Shown one piece after another: positions 7,975-17,352 of a stretch of DNA of 64,000 nucleotides. A model generated the notes under the pieces. That model saw only the letters and a program-made list of their open reading frames with translations. It made no database searches and had not been told where the DNA came from. Position 1 is the stretch's first letter. Each line of letters opens with the position of its first letter. The DNA is from Nocardioides sp. SR21. Lineage in GTDB: Bacteria; Actinomycetota; Actinomycetes; Propionibacteriales; Nocardioidaceae. The position numbers and the translations under genes are program-made. Location of the stretch: NCBI RefSeq assembly GCF_022761125.1, contig NZ_JAKWJR010000001.1, positions 186,001-250,000 of the forward strand. The letters are read 5' to 3'.

Positions 7975-8760
7975 ATGTCGTCCCTGACCGCGAGCCGCGT
8001 GCTCGCTCCGGTCGGGACCGCCGGCAACCTGTTCGCCTTCGGTCTCGACGTGGCGCGGAGCCTCTTCCGGCGCCCGTTCCAGATGCGGGAGTTCATCCAG
8101 CAGGCGTGGTTCATCGCTTCCGTCACGATCATCCCGACCGCGCTGGTCGCGATCCCGTTCGGTGCGGTGATCGCGCTGCAGGTCGGCGGACTGATCAAGC
8201 AGTTCGGCGCCCAGTCGTTCACCGGCTCCGCCGCGGTGCTCGCGGTGGTCCGCGAGGCCGGGCCGATCGCCACCTCCCTGCTGATCGCCGGCGCCGCCGG
8301 CTCCGCGATCGCGGCCGACCTCGGTGCCCGCAAGATCCGCGAGGAGCTCGACGCGATGATGGTGCTGGGCATCGACCCGATCCAGCGCCTCGTGGTCCCG
8401 CGCGTCCTCGCCTGCATGCTCGTGGCGGTCTTCCTCAACGGCCTGGTCAGCGTCGTCGGCGTCGCCGGTGGCTACGTCTTCAACGTCGTCCTCCAAGACG
8501 GCACACCAGGGGCCTACCTGGCGAGCTTCACCGCGCTCGCCCAGCTGCCCGACCTGTGGCAGGGGATGCTCAAAGCCCTGGTGTTCGGCCTGATCGCGGC
8601 GGTCGTCGCCTGCTACAAGGGCATGAACGCCAAGGGCGGCCCGAAGGGCGTCGGCGACGCGGTGAACGAGTCCGTCGTCATCACGTTCATGCTCCTGTTC
8701 GTCGTCAACTTCGTGATGAGCGCGATCTACTTCCAGCTCGTCCCACCGAAGACGGGTTGA
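7975..8760 (+). CDS. yrbEA: Mce permease YrbEA (MlaE family)
   Basis: This 261-residue integral membrane subunit has five or six predicted spans and the MlaE/YrbE family core FGAVIALQVGGLIKQFGAQS, VREAGPIATSLLIAGAAGSA and the EELDAMMVLGIDP coupling motif. With YrbEB and MceG it should form the inner-membrane ABC module under the Mce ring. YrbEA lies 4 bases after mceG and 7 bases before yrbEB. Length and order match actinobacterial mce loci. Confidence 0.93.
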   Translation: MSSLTASRVLAPVGTAGNLFAFGLDVARSLFRRPFQMREFIQQAWFIASVTIIPTALVAIPFGAVIALQVGGLIKQFGAQSFTGSAAVLAVVREAGPIATSLLIAGAAGSAIAADLGARKIREELDAMMVLGIDPIQRLVVPRVLACMLVAVFLNGLVSVVGVAGGYVFNVVLQDGTPGAYLASFTALAQLPDLWQGMLKALVFGLIAAVVACYKGMNAKGGPKGVGDAVNESVVITFMLLFVVNFVMSAIYFQLVPPKTG

Positions 8761-8767
8761 CCACGCC

Positions 8768-9595
8768 ATGGCCAACATCCGTGCGGTGTACGACAAGCCC
8801 GCCCGTTTCCTCGACCGCCTCGGCGAAGAGCTCGCGTTCTACGTCAAGGCGCTGTCGTGGACCCCGCGGACCATCCGTCGCTACAAGAAGGAGGTCCTGC
8901 GGATCCTCGCCGAGGTGACCCTCGGCTCGGGTGCGCTGGCCGTGATCGGCGGCACCGTCGGTGTCATCACCGCGATGTGCTTCTTCACGGGCACCGAGGT
9001 CGGCCTCCAGGGGTACGCCGCGCTCAACCAGCTGGGCACCGCGGCGTTCTCGGGCTTCGTCTCCGCCTACTTCAACACCCGTGAGATCGCGCCGCTGGTC
9101 GCCGCGATCGCCCTCGCGGCCACGGTCGGCTGCGGCTTCACCGCCCAGCTCGGCGCGATGCGGATCTCCGAGGAGATCGACGCGCTCGAGGTGATGGCGA
9201 TCCCGTCGCTGCCGTTCCTCGTGACCACCCGCATCATCGGCGGCCTGATCGCGATCGTCCCGCTGTACGTCGTCGGCCTGCTCGCGTCGTACTTCGCGAC
9301 CCGGCTGACCGTCACCCAGTTCTTCGGTCAGAGCACCGGCACCTACGACCACTACTTCAACCAGTTCCTGCCGCCCGGCGACGTGCTGTGGTCCTTCGGC
9401 AAGGTCCTGGTGTTCGCGGTCGTCGTGATCCTGATCCACTGCTACCACGGCTACAACGCGTCCGGTGGCCCTGCCGGCGTCGGCGTCGCGGTCGGCCGCG
9501 CCGTGCGCACCAGCATCGTCGCGATCAACGTGATCGACCTGTTCCTGTCGATGGCGATCTGGGGCGCTACCACCACCGTCCGGCTGGGTGGGTGA
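8768..9595 (+). CDS. yrbEB: Mce permease YrbEB (MlaE family)
   Basis: This is the second MlaE-type permease, 275 residues, with a charged N-terminal stretch (RFLDRLGEELAFYVKAL), GTEVGLQGYAALNQLG, ISEEIDALEVMAIPSLPFLV and several membrane spans. It is a paralogue of YrbEA and probably forms a heterodimer with it. The EEIDALEVM loop corresponds to the ATPase-coupling helix. It ends 3 bases before mceA. Confidence 0.93.
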   Translation: MANIRAVYDKPARFLDRLGEELAFYVKALSWTPRTIRRYKKEVLRILAEVTLGSGALAVIGGTVGVITAMCFFTGTEVGLQGYAALNQLGTAAFSGFVSAYFNTREIAPLVAAIALAATVGCGFTAQLGAMRISEEIDALEVMAIPSLPFLVTTRIIGGLIAIVPLYVVGLLASYFATRLTVTQFFGQSTGTYDHYFNQFLPPGDVLWSFGKVLVFAVVVILIHCYHGYNASGGPAGVGVAVGRAVRTSIVAINVIDLFLSMAIWGATTTVRLGG

Positions 9596-9598
9596 CCG

Positions 9599-10876
9599 AT
9601 GCGCCGTACCCCCGGGCACAAGCTCCTCGGCGTCGTGTTCATCTGCCTCCTGCTGGCAGGTGTCTACTTCACGTACGCCATCTTCACCAAGAAGTACGCC
9701 GAGTACGACGAGGTCACGCTCAAGACCTCGACGATCGGCCTCCAGCTGCCGATGCGCGCGGACGTCAAGATCCGCGGTGTCCTGGTCGGCGAGGTGCTCG
9801 GCTTCGAGCCGACCGCCGACGGCGCGGAGGTGAAGCTGGGACTGTTCCCGAGCGAGGTGGACACGATCCCGGAGGACGTGTCCGGCGCGATCGTGCCGAA
9901 GACGCTGTTCGGTGAGAAGTACGTCGCGCTCCAGGTGCCCGACGAGCCGTCGTCCGAGCCGATCGCGGCCGGCGACGTCATCGAGCGCACCGAGGTCTCG
10001 ACCGAGGTCGAGCAGGTGCTGTCCGACCTCTACCCCCTGCTGCGCACGGTGCAGCCCGCCGACATCAACATGACGCTGAACGCGCTCGCCACCGCCCTCG
10101 AGGGCCGCGGCGACCAGATCGGCGAGAACATCGAGACCGTCGACAGCTACCTCAAGCGGCTGAACCCCCAGATCCCGCAGCTCATCGACGACCTGCGCCT
10201 GACCGCCCGGACGTCCGACACCTACGCCGCGGTGATGCCGCAGATCGCCGACATCCTCGACGACACCGTGACCACCACCGGCACGCTCGAGGACCGCGAG
10301 GACAAGCTCAACGCGCTGTTCGTCGACGTCACGAGCTTCTCCGACACCGCGCGCGGGTTCCTCGAGCAGAACGGCGACAACCTGATCCGGCTCGGCGAGG
10401 TGAGCCAGGAGCAGCTCGCCGTGTTCGCCAAGTACGCCCCCGAGTTCGAGTGCCTCACCCGGGGCATCGTGACCGCCGGATCCCGTCAGGCCGAGGCGTT
10501 CCGCGGCTTCGTCCTGCACATCTCGCTCGAGACGCTCCCCAACCAGCCGCGCGCGTACGGTCCGCAGGACAAGCCGCACTTCGGCGAGAACCGCGACCCG
10601 CACTGCGGGAGCCTGCCCAACCCGCCGTGGAGCCAGGACAACCCGTTCCGCAACCAGCCGAACTTCGACGACGGCGTGGACGAGCCCACCGGCAAGGGGA
10701 CGGGCAGGGTCGTGCCGAACCAGTTCTTCCGCAGCTCGGCCGGCACCTCGGACGAGACGGAGCTGCTCCGCTCGCTGCTCGCGCCGGCGCTCGGGGTGAG
10801 CGCCGCCGACGTACCCGACCTCGGCCTGCTCCTGGTGGGCCCGATGGCACGTGGGGCGGAGGTGTCGCTGCGATGA
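9599..10876 (+). CDS. mceA: Mce family protein MceA
   Basis: This 425-residue protein is the first of six Mce subunits that together should make a hexameric ring with a helical tunnel spanning the periplasm. It has an N-terminal membrane anchor (LLGVVFICLLLAGVYFTYAIF), then the MCE/MlaD domain (residues ~40-115, ADVKIRGVLVGEVLGFEP). A long helical region and a cysteine-containing C-terminal segment follow. Stop and next start overlap as ATGA. The substrate cannot be read from sequence. Known Mce systems import sterols, fatty acids or mycolates. Confidence 0.92.
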   Translation: MRRTPGHKLLGVVFICLLLAGVYFTYAIFTKKYAEYDEVTLKTSTIGLQLPMRADVKIRGVLVGEVLGFEPTADGAEVKLGLFPSEVDTIPEDVSGAIVPKTLFGEKYVALQVPDEPSSEPIAAGDVIERTEVSTEVEQVLSDLYPLLRTVQPADINMTLNALATALEGRGDQIGENIETVDSYLKRLNPQIPQLIDDLRLTARTSDTYAAVMPQIADILDDTVTTTGTLEDREDKLNALFVDVTSFSDTARGFLEQNGDNLIRLGEVSQEQLAVFAKYAPEFECLTRGIVTAGSRQAEAFRGFVLHISLETLPNQPRAYGPQDKPHFGENRDPHCGSLPNPPWSQDNPFRNQPNFDDGVDEPTGKGTGRVVPNQFFRSSAGTSDETELLRSLLAPALGVSAADVPDLGLLLVGPMARGAEVSLR

Positions 10877-11907
10877 AGGTCCTCGACAAGCGCACCTCCC
10901 TCGACCTCACCAAGCTGCTGATCTTCATCGTGGTCACCACGATGGCGACAGCGGTCCTGGTGATGACGATCGGCAACATCTCGTTCGCGCCGAAGAACTC
11001 CTACAAAGCCGTGTTCGTCGACGCGACCGGGGTCGTGAAGGGCGACGACGTGCGGATCGCCGGCGTGAAGGTCGGCACCGTCACGGGCGTCGACATCGTC
11101 GACCGCACGCGCGCCCGGGTGACGTTCACGGTGGACGAGTCGGCGGCTCCGAGCAAGGCGACGCACGCGGCGATCCGCTACCGCAACCTCGTCGGCCAGC
11201 GCTACATCGCGCTCACCGACGAGATCGGCGACACCGACCCGCTGGAGGAGGGCGACACGATCCCGGTCACCCAGACCTCCCCGGCGCTCGACCTCACCGT
11301 GCTGTTCAACGGGTTCAAGCCGCTGTTCCAGGCGCTGTCGCCCGCCGACATCAACCAGCTGTCGTACGAGATCGTCCAGGTGTTCCAGGGCGAGGGTGGC
11401 ACGCTCGAGGGCCTGCTCGCACACACGGCCTCGGTCACCTCGACCCTGGCCAGCCGCGACCAGATCATCGGTGACCTGATCGTCAACCTCAACGAGGTGC
11501 TCGACCACGTCGGCGACCGCGATGAGCAGCTCAGCCGCCTGATCACCACGTTCCGCACGTTCGTCGGCGGTCTCGCCGACGACCGCGAGGCGATCCTCGG
11601 CGCGCTCGACGACGTCTCCGAGCTGTCGGTCGAGACCGCCGAGCTCGTCGACGGCATCCGCGAGCCGTTCGTCTCCGACATCCACCAGCTCGGCCGGCTG
11701 GCCGCGACCCTCGACGCCGGGCGCGCCGAGATCGACCGGTCGCTGCAGGTGCTCCCGATCAAGCTCAACAAGATCGGCCGCACGGCGACGTACGGCTCCT
11801 GGTTCAACTTCTACCTCTGCCACTTCCAGGGCCGCGTCCGGCTCCCCGGCGGCCAGTCCGTCCCCGTCGACTACACCACCGGCTCCGACAGGTGTGACCT
11901 CGGATGA
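10873..11907 (+). CDS. mceB: Mce family protein MceB
   Basis: This 344-residue Mce subunit has an uncleaved N-terminal anchor (LIFIVVTTMATAVLVMTIG) and an MCE domain (YKAVFVDATGVVKGDDVRIA, KVGTVTGVDIV). Helical repeats follow and the C-terminus contains FNFYLCHFQG, a short conserved feature of MceB/C. The start at 10873 was chosen from the 4-base overlap with mceA. A longer upstream reading in the same frame is just the out-of-frame shadow of mceA. Confidence 0.92.
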   Translation: MKVLDKRTSLDLTKLLIFIVVTTMATAVLVMTIGNISFAPKNSYKAVFVDATGVVKGDDVRIAGVKVGTVTGVDIVDRTRARVTFTVDESAAPSKATHAAIRYRNLVGQRYIALTDEIGDTDPLEEGDTIPVTQTSPALDLTVLFNGFKPLFQALSPADINQLSYEIVQVFQGEGGTLEGLLAHTASVTSTLASRDQIIGDLIVNLNEVLDHVGDRDEQLSRLITTFRTFVGGLADDREAILGALDDVSELSVETAELVDGIREPFVSDIHQLGRLAATLDAGRAEIDRSLQVLPIKLNKIGRTATYGSWFNFYLCHFQGRVRLPGGQSVPVDYTTGSDRCDLG

Positions 11908-12872
11908 GCACTCCGTTCCGCGAGAAGAACCCGGTCGTGATCGGGGCGGTCAGCCTCGCCGTCATCGCGCTGCTGATCCTGGCCGCGTTCCGTGCCCAGG
12001 ACCTCCCGCTGATCGGCGGCGGCGACACCTACTACGCCGCGTTCAGCGAGTCCGGCGGGCTCAAGCCCAACGACGAGGTGCGCATCGCCGGGGTCCGCGT
12101 CGGCAAGGTCGAGACGGTCGCCCTCGACGGCGACCACGTGAAGGTGACGTTCCGGGTGGACACCGACTCGGAGTTCGGCGACGACACGCATGCGGCGATC
12201 AAGGTGAAGACGCTGCTCGGCGCCATGTACCTCTCGCTCGAGCCGGCCGGCTCCGGCCAGCTCGACGAGGGCGCCGAGATCCCGGTCGAGCGGACCAGCT
12301 CGCCGTACGACGTGGTCGACGCGTTCTCGGGCCTCGCCGAGACCTCGGAGCGGATCGACACCGACCAGCTCGCCGAGTCGCTGACCACGCTGGCCGACCT
12401 GACCCGCAACACCCCGGAGGAGTTCCGGGCGGCGCTCGACGGCGTGTCCCGCCTGTCGACGAACATCGCCGCGCGCGACGAGCAGATCAACACCCTGCTG
12501 AAGAACCTCGAGCGGGTCTCCAGCGTCCTCGACGAGCGCGACCAGGACATCATCGGGCTGATGCAGGACTCCGACGTCCTGTTCCGCGCGCTGGTCGCGC
12601 GCCGCGAGGCCGTGCACAACCTGCTGACCTCGACGACGAGGTTGTCGAACGAGCTGACCGCCCTGGTCGAGCAGAGCCGCGCCGACCTCAAGCCGGCGCT
12701 GACCCACCTCGAGCGCGTCGTGCAGGTGCTGAACAAGAACGAGGACAACCTCGACAACAGCCTGCGGCTGATGGCGCCGTTCTACCGCGTGTTCGCCAAC
12801 ACGCTCGGCGGCGGACCGTGGTTCGACACCTACATCCAGAACCTGCCGCCGGTCCCGCAGGTGGGTGGCTGA
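11904..12872 (+). CDS. mceC: Mce family protein MceC
   Basis: This 322-residue subunit of the Mce ring has a membrane anchor near the N-terminus (VSLAVIALLILAAF), then the MCE domain (YAAFSESGGLKPNDEVRIAG, GVRVGKVETVALDG) and a long alpha-helical C-terminal part ending NTLGGGPWFDTYIQNL. The ATGA overlap with mceB implies coupled translation. Its length is normal for MceC. Confidence 0.92.
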   Translation: MSTPFREKNPVVIGAVSLAVIALLILAAFRAQDLPLIGGGDTYYAAFSESGGLKPNDEVRIAGVRVGKVETVALDGDHVKVTFRVDTDSEFGDDTHAAIKVKTLLGAMYLSLEPAGSGQLDEGAEIPVERTSSPYDVVDAFSGLAETSERIDTDQLAESLTTLADLTRNTPEEFRAALDGVSRLSTNIAARDEQINTLLKNLERVSSVLDERDQDIIGLMQDSDVLFRALVARREAVHNLLTSTTRLSNELTALVEQSRADLKPALTHLERVVQVLNKNEDNLDNSLRLMAPFYRVFANTLGGGPWFDTYIQNLPPVPQVGG

Positions 12873-12873
12873 C

Positions 12874-14010
12874 ATGAGCATCCTGAAGAAGGCGATCGTG
12901 CCCGCCGTCATCGTGATCGCGCTGGTGGCCGCGGCGTTCACGATGTTCAGTGGCGACGACACCAGGACCGTGACCGCGCACTTCCCACGCACGATCTCCA
13001 TCTACGAGGGCAGCGACGTGCGCGTGCTCGGCGTTCCGGTCGGCACCGTCGACTCCGTGAAGCCCTCCGGCACCGACGTCGTGGTCACCATGACGTACGA
13101 CGCGGACGTGAAGGTCCCGGCCGACGCGAAGGCCGCGATCATCGCGCCGTCCGTCGTGGGCGACCGGTTCGTCCAGCTCACGCCCGTCTACACCGGCGGC
13201 GACGTGCTGGCCGACGGGGAGGTGCTCGAGGAGGACCGCACCGCGGTGCCGCTCGAGCTCGACCAGATCTACACCAGCCTCGACGACCTCACCGTCGCGC
13301 TCGGCCCGACGGGCGCCAACCAGAACGGTGCGCTCTCGGACCTGCTCGAGACCACGGCCGAGAACTTCGGCGGTCAGGGGGCGAAGTTCCACCAGACCAT
13401 CGAGGACTTCGGCAAGCTCAGCGCGACCCTCGACGACAACAAGGAGGAGCTGTTCGGCTCCGCCCGCGCGCTGCAGGGCTTCATCAGCACGCTGGCGCGG
13501 AACGACTCCACGGTCCGTCGCTTCAACGACTCCCTCTCCGACGTCTCGTCGATGCTCGCGGGCGAGCGGGAGGAGCTGAGCGCGTCGCTGGAGGCACTCG
13601 CCGGCGCGCTCGGCCAGGTGAAGACGTTCGTGGCGGAGAACCGCGCGGTGCTGGGTCGCAACATCACGGGTCTGAACCGGGTCTCCAAGGTGCTGGTCAA
13701 GCAGCGCGACGCGCTCGCGGAGGTCCTCGAGGCCGGCCCCCTCGCGCTCAACAACCTGGCGCTCACCTACAACCCGCAGTCCGGGACGCTCGACACGAAC
13801 GCGAACCTCGGCGAGCTCGTCCACCAGATCCAGTCCGACCCGTCGACGCTGCTGTGCGGGTTCCTCTCGCAGGCCGACAGGTCCGGTGCGCTGTGCGACC
13901 TGGTGAAGACCGCGCTGCCGCGGGCCGCCGCGCTCGGCCAGGGCAAGGGCGCGACCTCCGGCGAGCGGTTCGACGCGACGCTCGGCGGATTCGTGGAGGG
14001 GGACCGATGA
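12874..14010 (+). CDS. mceD: Mce family protein MceD
   Basis: This 378-residue Mce subunit starts at the ATG one base after the mceC stop. It has an N-terminal anchor (IVPAVIVIALVAAAFTMF), an MCE domain (AHFPRTISIYEGSDVRVLG, PVGTVDSVKPSG) and extended helices with QTIEDFGKLSATL-type heptads. Residues 300-378 are a low-conservation tail with two cysteines (LLCGFLSQ, GALCDLV). It overlaps mceE by 4 bases. Confidence 0.92.
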   Translation: MSILKKAIVPAVIVIALVAAAFTMFSGDDTRTVTAHFPRTISIYEGSDVRVLGVPVGTVDSVKPSGTDVVVTMTYDADVKVPADAKAAIIAPSVVGDRFVQLTPVYTGGDVLADGEVLEEDRTAVPLELDQIYTSLDDLTVALGPTGANQNGALSDLLETTAENFGGQGAKFHQTIEDFGKLSATLDDNKEELFGSARALQGFISTLARNDSTVRRFNDSLSDVSSMLAGEREELSASLEALAGALGQVKTFVAENRAVLGRNITGLNRVSKVLVKQRDALAEVLEAGPLALNNLALTYNPQSGTLDTNANLGELVHQIQSDPSTLLCGFLSQADRSGALCDLVKTALPRAAALGQGKGATSGERFDATLGGFVEGDR

Positions 14011-15479
14011 CGACGCCGATGACGAGGCCGATGAAGCCGCTGCGCGCGCTGGCCGCCGTGCTGGCGGGGACGATCCTGCTCACCGGCTGCGACTTCGACG
14101 TCTACGAGCTGCCGCTGCCGGGCGGCACCGACGTGGGCGACGACGCGATCACCGTTACCGCCGAGTTCCAGGACGTCCTCGACCTCGTCCCGAAGTCCAC
14201 CGTCAAGGTCGACGACGTCAGTGTCGGCGAGGTGACCGACGTGGAGCTCGACGGCCAGCACGCTCGGGTGACGCTGCAGCTGCGCAACGACGTCGAGCTG
14301 CCCGAGAACACCATCGCCGAGATCCGCCAGACCAGCCTGCTCGGTGAGAAGTTCGTGTCGCTGAGCCCGCCCGAGGGCATCGCCCCCGAGGGTGAGCTCG
14401 AGAGCGGGGACGTGATCCCGCTCGACCGCACCGGCCGCAACCCCGAGGTCGAGGAGGTCCTCGGCGCGCTGAGCCTGCTGCTCAACGGAGGTGGCGTCGC
14501 CCAGCTCAAGACGATCGCGACCGAGCTCAACCAGGCGCTCGAGGGCCGCGAGGACACCGCGAGCTCGGTGCTCGAGCAGGTCCGCCTCTTCATGGGCCAG
14601 CTCGACGAGAACAAGGACGACATCGTCACCGCGATCGACTCCCTCAACAACCTCGCGGTGTCGGTGAACGGCCAGATGGACTCCATCGACTCCGCCCTCG
14701 ACGAGCTGCCCAGCGCCCTGCAGTCGCTGGACCAGCAGCGGGCCGACCTGGTCAAGATGCTCAAGGCGCTCGACCGTCTCGGTGGCGTGGGGGTGCGGGT
14801 CATCAAGGCGTCGAAGGACGCCACGATCGAGTCGCTGCGCCAGCTGAACCCGGTCCTCACCGAGCTCGCCGACTCCGGCGACGCGCTGGTCAAGTCGTTC
14901 AACGTCTTCCTGACCTACCCGTTCGTCGACGAGGCGGTGGGCCGCGACCCGCAGGTCGCCCGCAACCTCCACATGGGCGACTACACCAACCTCTCCATCC
15001 AGCTCGACATCGATGCCTCCGGCGGCATCAGCGGCCTGCCCACGGGCCTGCCGACCGACCTCCCGACGGTGCTGCCGACCGAGCTGGACCCGACGGTGAT
15101 CCTCGGTCGCGTCGCCCGCTGCATCGCCAGCGCCGACGTGACCAGCAAGCCCTGCCGCAAGATCCTCTCGACCGTGCAGGGCCTGGCGAACATCAAGGAC
15201 GCCTGTCTGAAGAAGAAGAACGCCAAGACCGTGGTCTGCCGCATCATCAACCAGATCCCGGGCCTGCCGCACCTGCCCGGCGGCGAGCTGCCCAGCGGGA
15301 TCCCGACCGAGCTGCCGTCCCTGCCCGGCCTCGGCGACATCCTCGGCCTGGGGCGCGCCGGGGTCGGTCCCACGCAGGCAGCCGAGATCCCGCTCCAGGG
15401 CCCGACCCTCGGCCAGCTCAGCACGGTGTTCGACCCGGCCCTGGTCCGCCTCCTCGTCCCCGGGATGGTGACCGAGTGA
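14007..15479 (+). CDS. mceE: Mce lipoprotein MceE (LprK type)
   Basis: This 490-residue Mce subunit is the lipoprotein member of the set. The signal ends in the lipobox ILLTGC with C28 as the lipidated residue. The MCE domain follows (ITVTAEFQDVLDLVPKSTVK, DVSVGEVTDVEL), then helices to about residue 320. The C-terminal ~150 residues include a Pro/Thr-rich stretch (SGLPTGLPTDLPTVLP) and two cysteine pairs. The ATG at 14007 overlaps the mceD stop. MceE lipoproteins are thought to stabilise the ring at the outer end. Confidence 0.92.
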   Translation: MTTPMTRPMKPLRALAAVLAGTILLTGCDFDVYELPLPGGTDVGDDAITVTAEFQDVLDLVPKSTVKVDDVSVGEVTDVELDGQHARVTLQLRNDVELPENTIAEIRQTSLLGEKFVSLSPPEGIAPEGELESGDVIPLDRTGRNPEVEEVLGALSLLLNGGGVAQLKTIATELNQALEGREDTASSVLEQVRLFMGQLDENKDDIVTAIDSLNNLAVSVNGQMDSIDSALDELPSALQSLDQQRADLVKMLKALDRLGGVGVRVIKASKDATIESLRQLNPVLTELADSGDALVKSFNVFLTYPFVDEAVGRDPQVARNLHMGDYTNLSIQLDIDASGGISGLPTGLPTDLPTVLPTELDPTVILGRVARCIASADVTSKPCRKILSTVQGLANIKDACLKKKNAKTVVCRIINQIPGLPHLPGGELPSGIPTELPSLPGLGDILGLGRAGVGPTQAAEIPLQGPTLGQLSTVFDPALVRLLVPGMVTE

Positions 15480-16759
15480 TCACCCGCCGGACCCGCATCC
15501 AGCTGCTCGTCTTCGTGGTGATCACGCTGCTCGGGGTCACCTTCGTCGGGGCGCGCTACGCCCAGCTCGACCGGATGCTGTTCGACGACAGCTACACCGT
15601 CGTCGCGCACTTCTCCGACTCCGGCGGCATCTTCGCCGGCGGCGAGGTGACCTACCGCGGCGTGAAGGTCGGGCGGGTCGGCGAGCTCGAGCTCACCGAC
15701 GACGGCGTCGACGTCCACCTCGAGGTCGACAACGGCTACGACGACATCCCCGCGGACTCGCTGGCCGTGGTCGGCAACCGGTCCGCGGTGGGGGAGCAGT
15801 ACGTCGAGCTGCAGCCGCAGGTCGACTCGGGGCCGTACCTGCGCGACGACTCCGAGATCGCCAACGAGGACACCCGCACGCCGATCCCGACCCAGAAGCT
15901 GCTCGCGGACATCTCCAACACCGTCTCGTCGGTCGACCAGGAGGCGCTGGCGACCACCGTCCACGAGATGGGCGAGGCGTTCGCCGGCACCGGCGAGGAC
16001 CTCCAGCGGATCATCGACACCGGCGACTCGTTCATCAACGAGGCGAACGCCAACTTCGACGTCACCACCGCCCTGATCCGCGACAGCAACAGGGTGCTGC
16101 GCACCCAGGTCGACTCGGCCGGCGCGATCCGCAACTTCGCCAGCCAGATGAGCCTGTTCAGCGACGCGCTCGCGGGCTCCGACCCGGCGCTGCGCCAGCT
16201 CATCGACGACGGCTCCGCGGCCGCGAACGAGCTGCGGACGTTCCTCGAGGACAACGAGGTCGACCTCGGCGAGCTGATCAACAACCTCGTCACCACCGGC
16301 CAGGTCATCGTGGACCACCTGCCCGGCGTGCGACAGCTCCTGGTGGTCTACCCCTACGTCGTGGAGGGCGGCTTCACGGTCGTCTCCAAGTCGCCCGACA
16401 CCGGGCTGTACGACGCGCACTTCGGCCTCATCCTCACCACGAACCCGGTCTGCCACCAGGGCTACCAGGGCACCGACACCCGCCCGCCGCAGGACGGCTC
16501 GAACCGGCCGATGAACGAGAGCGCCCGCTGCACCGAGCCGCCGGAGATGAGCAACGCCCGCGGCGCGCAGAACCTCGGCCGCGCCGGTGCGGCGTACCGC
16601 GCACCGGTCGCGTCGTACGACCCGGAGACGGGCGAGCTGCGCTGGGGCAGCAGGGCGCACCAGGACGACACGGTGGCGGCCACGCCCGCCCCGCTGAGCT
16701 TCGGAGAGGACTCGTGGAAGTGGCTATTTCTCCAGCCGTTGACCAGTATCCAGAGGTGA
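15476..16759 (+). CDS. mceF: Mce family protein MceF
   Basis: This 427-residue last Mce ring subunit uses a GTG start overlapping the mceE stop (GTGA). It has an N-terminal anchor (LLVFVVITLLGVTFVGARYAQ), an MCE domain (VVAHFSDSGGIFAGGEVTYR, GVKVGRVGELELTDDG), helices, and a C-terminal extension with conserved cysteines (NPVCHQGYQG, SARCTEPPE). All six Mce subunits are therefore present in canonical order. Confidence 0.92.
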   Translation: MITRRTRIQLLVFVVITLLGVTFVGARYAQLDRMLFDDSYTVVAHFSDSGGIFAGGEVTYRGVKVGRVGELELTDDGVDVHLEVDNGYDDIPADSLAVVGNRSAVGEQYVELQPQVDSGPYLRDDSEIANEDTRTPIPTQKLLADISNTVSSVDQEALATTVHEMGEAFAGTGEDLQRIIDTGDSFINEANANFDVTTALIRDSNRVLRTQVDSAGAIRNFASQMSLFSDALAGSDPALRQLIDDGSAAANELRTFLEDNEVDLGELINNLVTTGQVIVDHLPGVRQLLVVYPYVVEGGFTVVSKSPDTGLYDAHFGLILTTNPVCHQGYQGTDTRPPQDGSNRPMNESARCTEPPEMSNARGAQNLGRAGAAYRAPVASYDPETGELRWGSRAHQDDTVAATPAPLSFGEDSWKWLFLQPLTSIQR

Positions 16760-17352
16760 CCGCGCCCGACCCGACCCCGAGCAACCAGCCGAACCAGCGG
16801 TTCCGGCTGGTCCTCCTGGTCGTGCTCCTCGTCGCGCTGGTCGCCTCCGCCGCGACGCTCGGGTGGCTCCTCGTCGACCGCGACAGCGGTGGGTCGAGCG
16901 ACGCCCAGGCCGACCGCGAGGCCACGATGTCCCAGACGAAGCAGTTCGTCCTGCGGCTCAACACCTACGGGCCCGACCAGCTCGACGACCAGGGCCACCT
17001 CACCGAGTACCGCGACCAGGTCGCAGAGGTCATCACCCCCAAGTTCGCCAGCGACTTCGAGACCTCCGGCCTCCCCATCGCCGAGGAGACCGTCAAGACC
17101 GCCGGCTACGGCCGTGCCGTCAAGGTGTTCGGCGTCGGCGTCGAGTCGATCGACGCCGACTCCGCAACGGTGATCGTCGCCGCGGGGATCACCGGCAGCT
17201 ACCCCGATCCCAAGGCCGCCGACGACGCCTCGAAGCGCGTCGACGCCGACGAGGACGTCCTGCGCTGGGAGGTCGACCTGGTGAAGACGGACGGCGAGTG
17301 GCTCGTCGACGACTACGCCCCGGTCAACCAGGACGAGGAGGCCGGCCAGTGA
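16714..17352 (+). CDS. Mce-associated membrane protein
   Basis: This 212-residue protein has one membrane span (FRLVLLVVLLVALVASAATL, residues ~29-50) and an extracytoplasmic NTF2-like domain ending DLVKTDGEWLVDDYAPV. That is the layout of the Mas (Mce-associated) proteins coded at the end of mce operons, which support stability of the Mce complex. The GTG at 16714 has GGAGAGGA 5 bases upstream but overlaps mceF by 46 bases. A GTG at 16756 would instead give the 4-base GTGA overlap used in the rest of the operon. The next gene overlaps its end. Confidence 0.82.
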   Translation: MEVAISPAVDQYPEVTAPDPTPSNQPNQRFRLVLLVVLLVALVASAATLGWLLVDRDSGGSSDAQADREATMSQTKQFVLRLNTYGPDQLDDQGHLTEYRDQVAEVITPKFASDFETSGLPIAEETVKTAGYGRAVKVFGVGVESIDADSATVIVAAGITGSYPDPKAADDASKRVDADEDVLRWEVDLVKTDGEWLVDDYAPVNQDEEAGQ

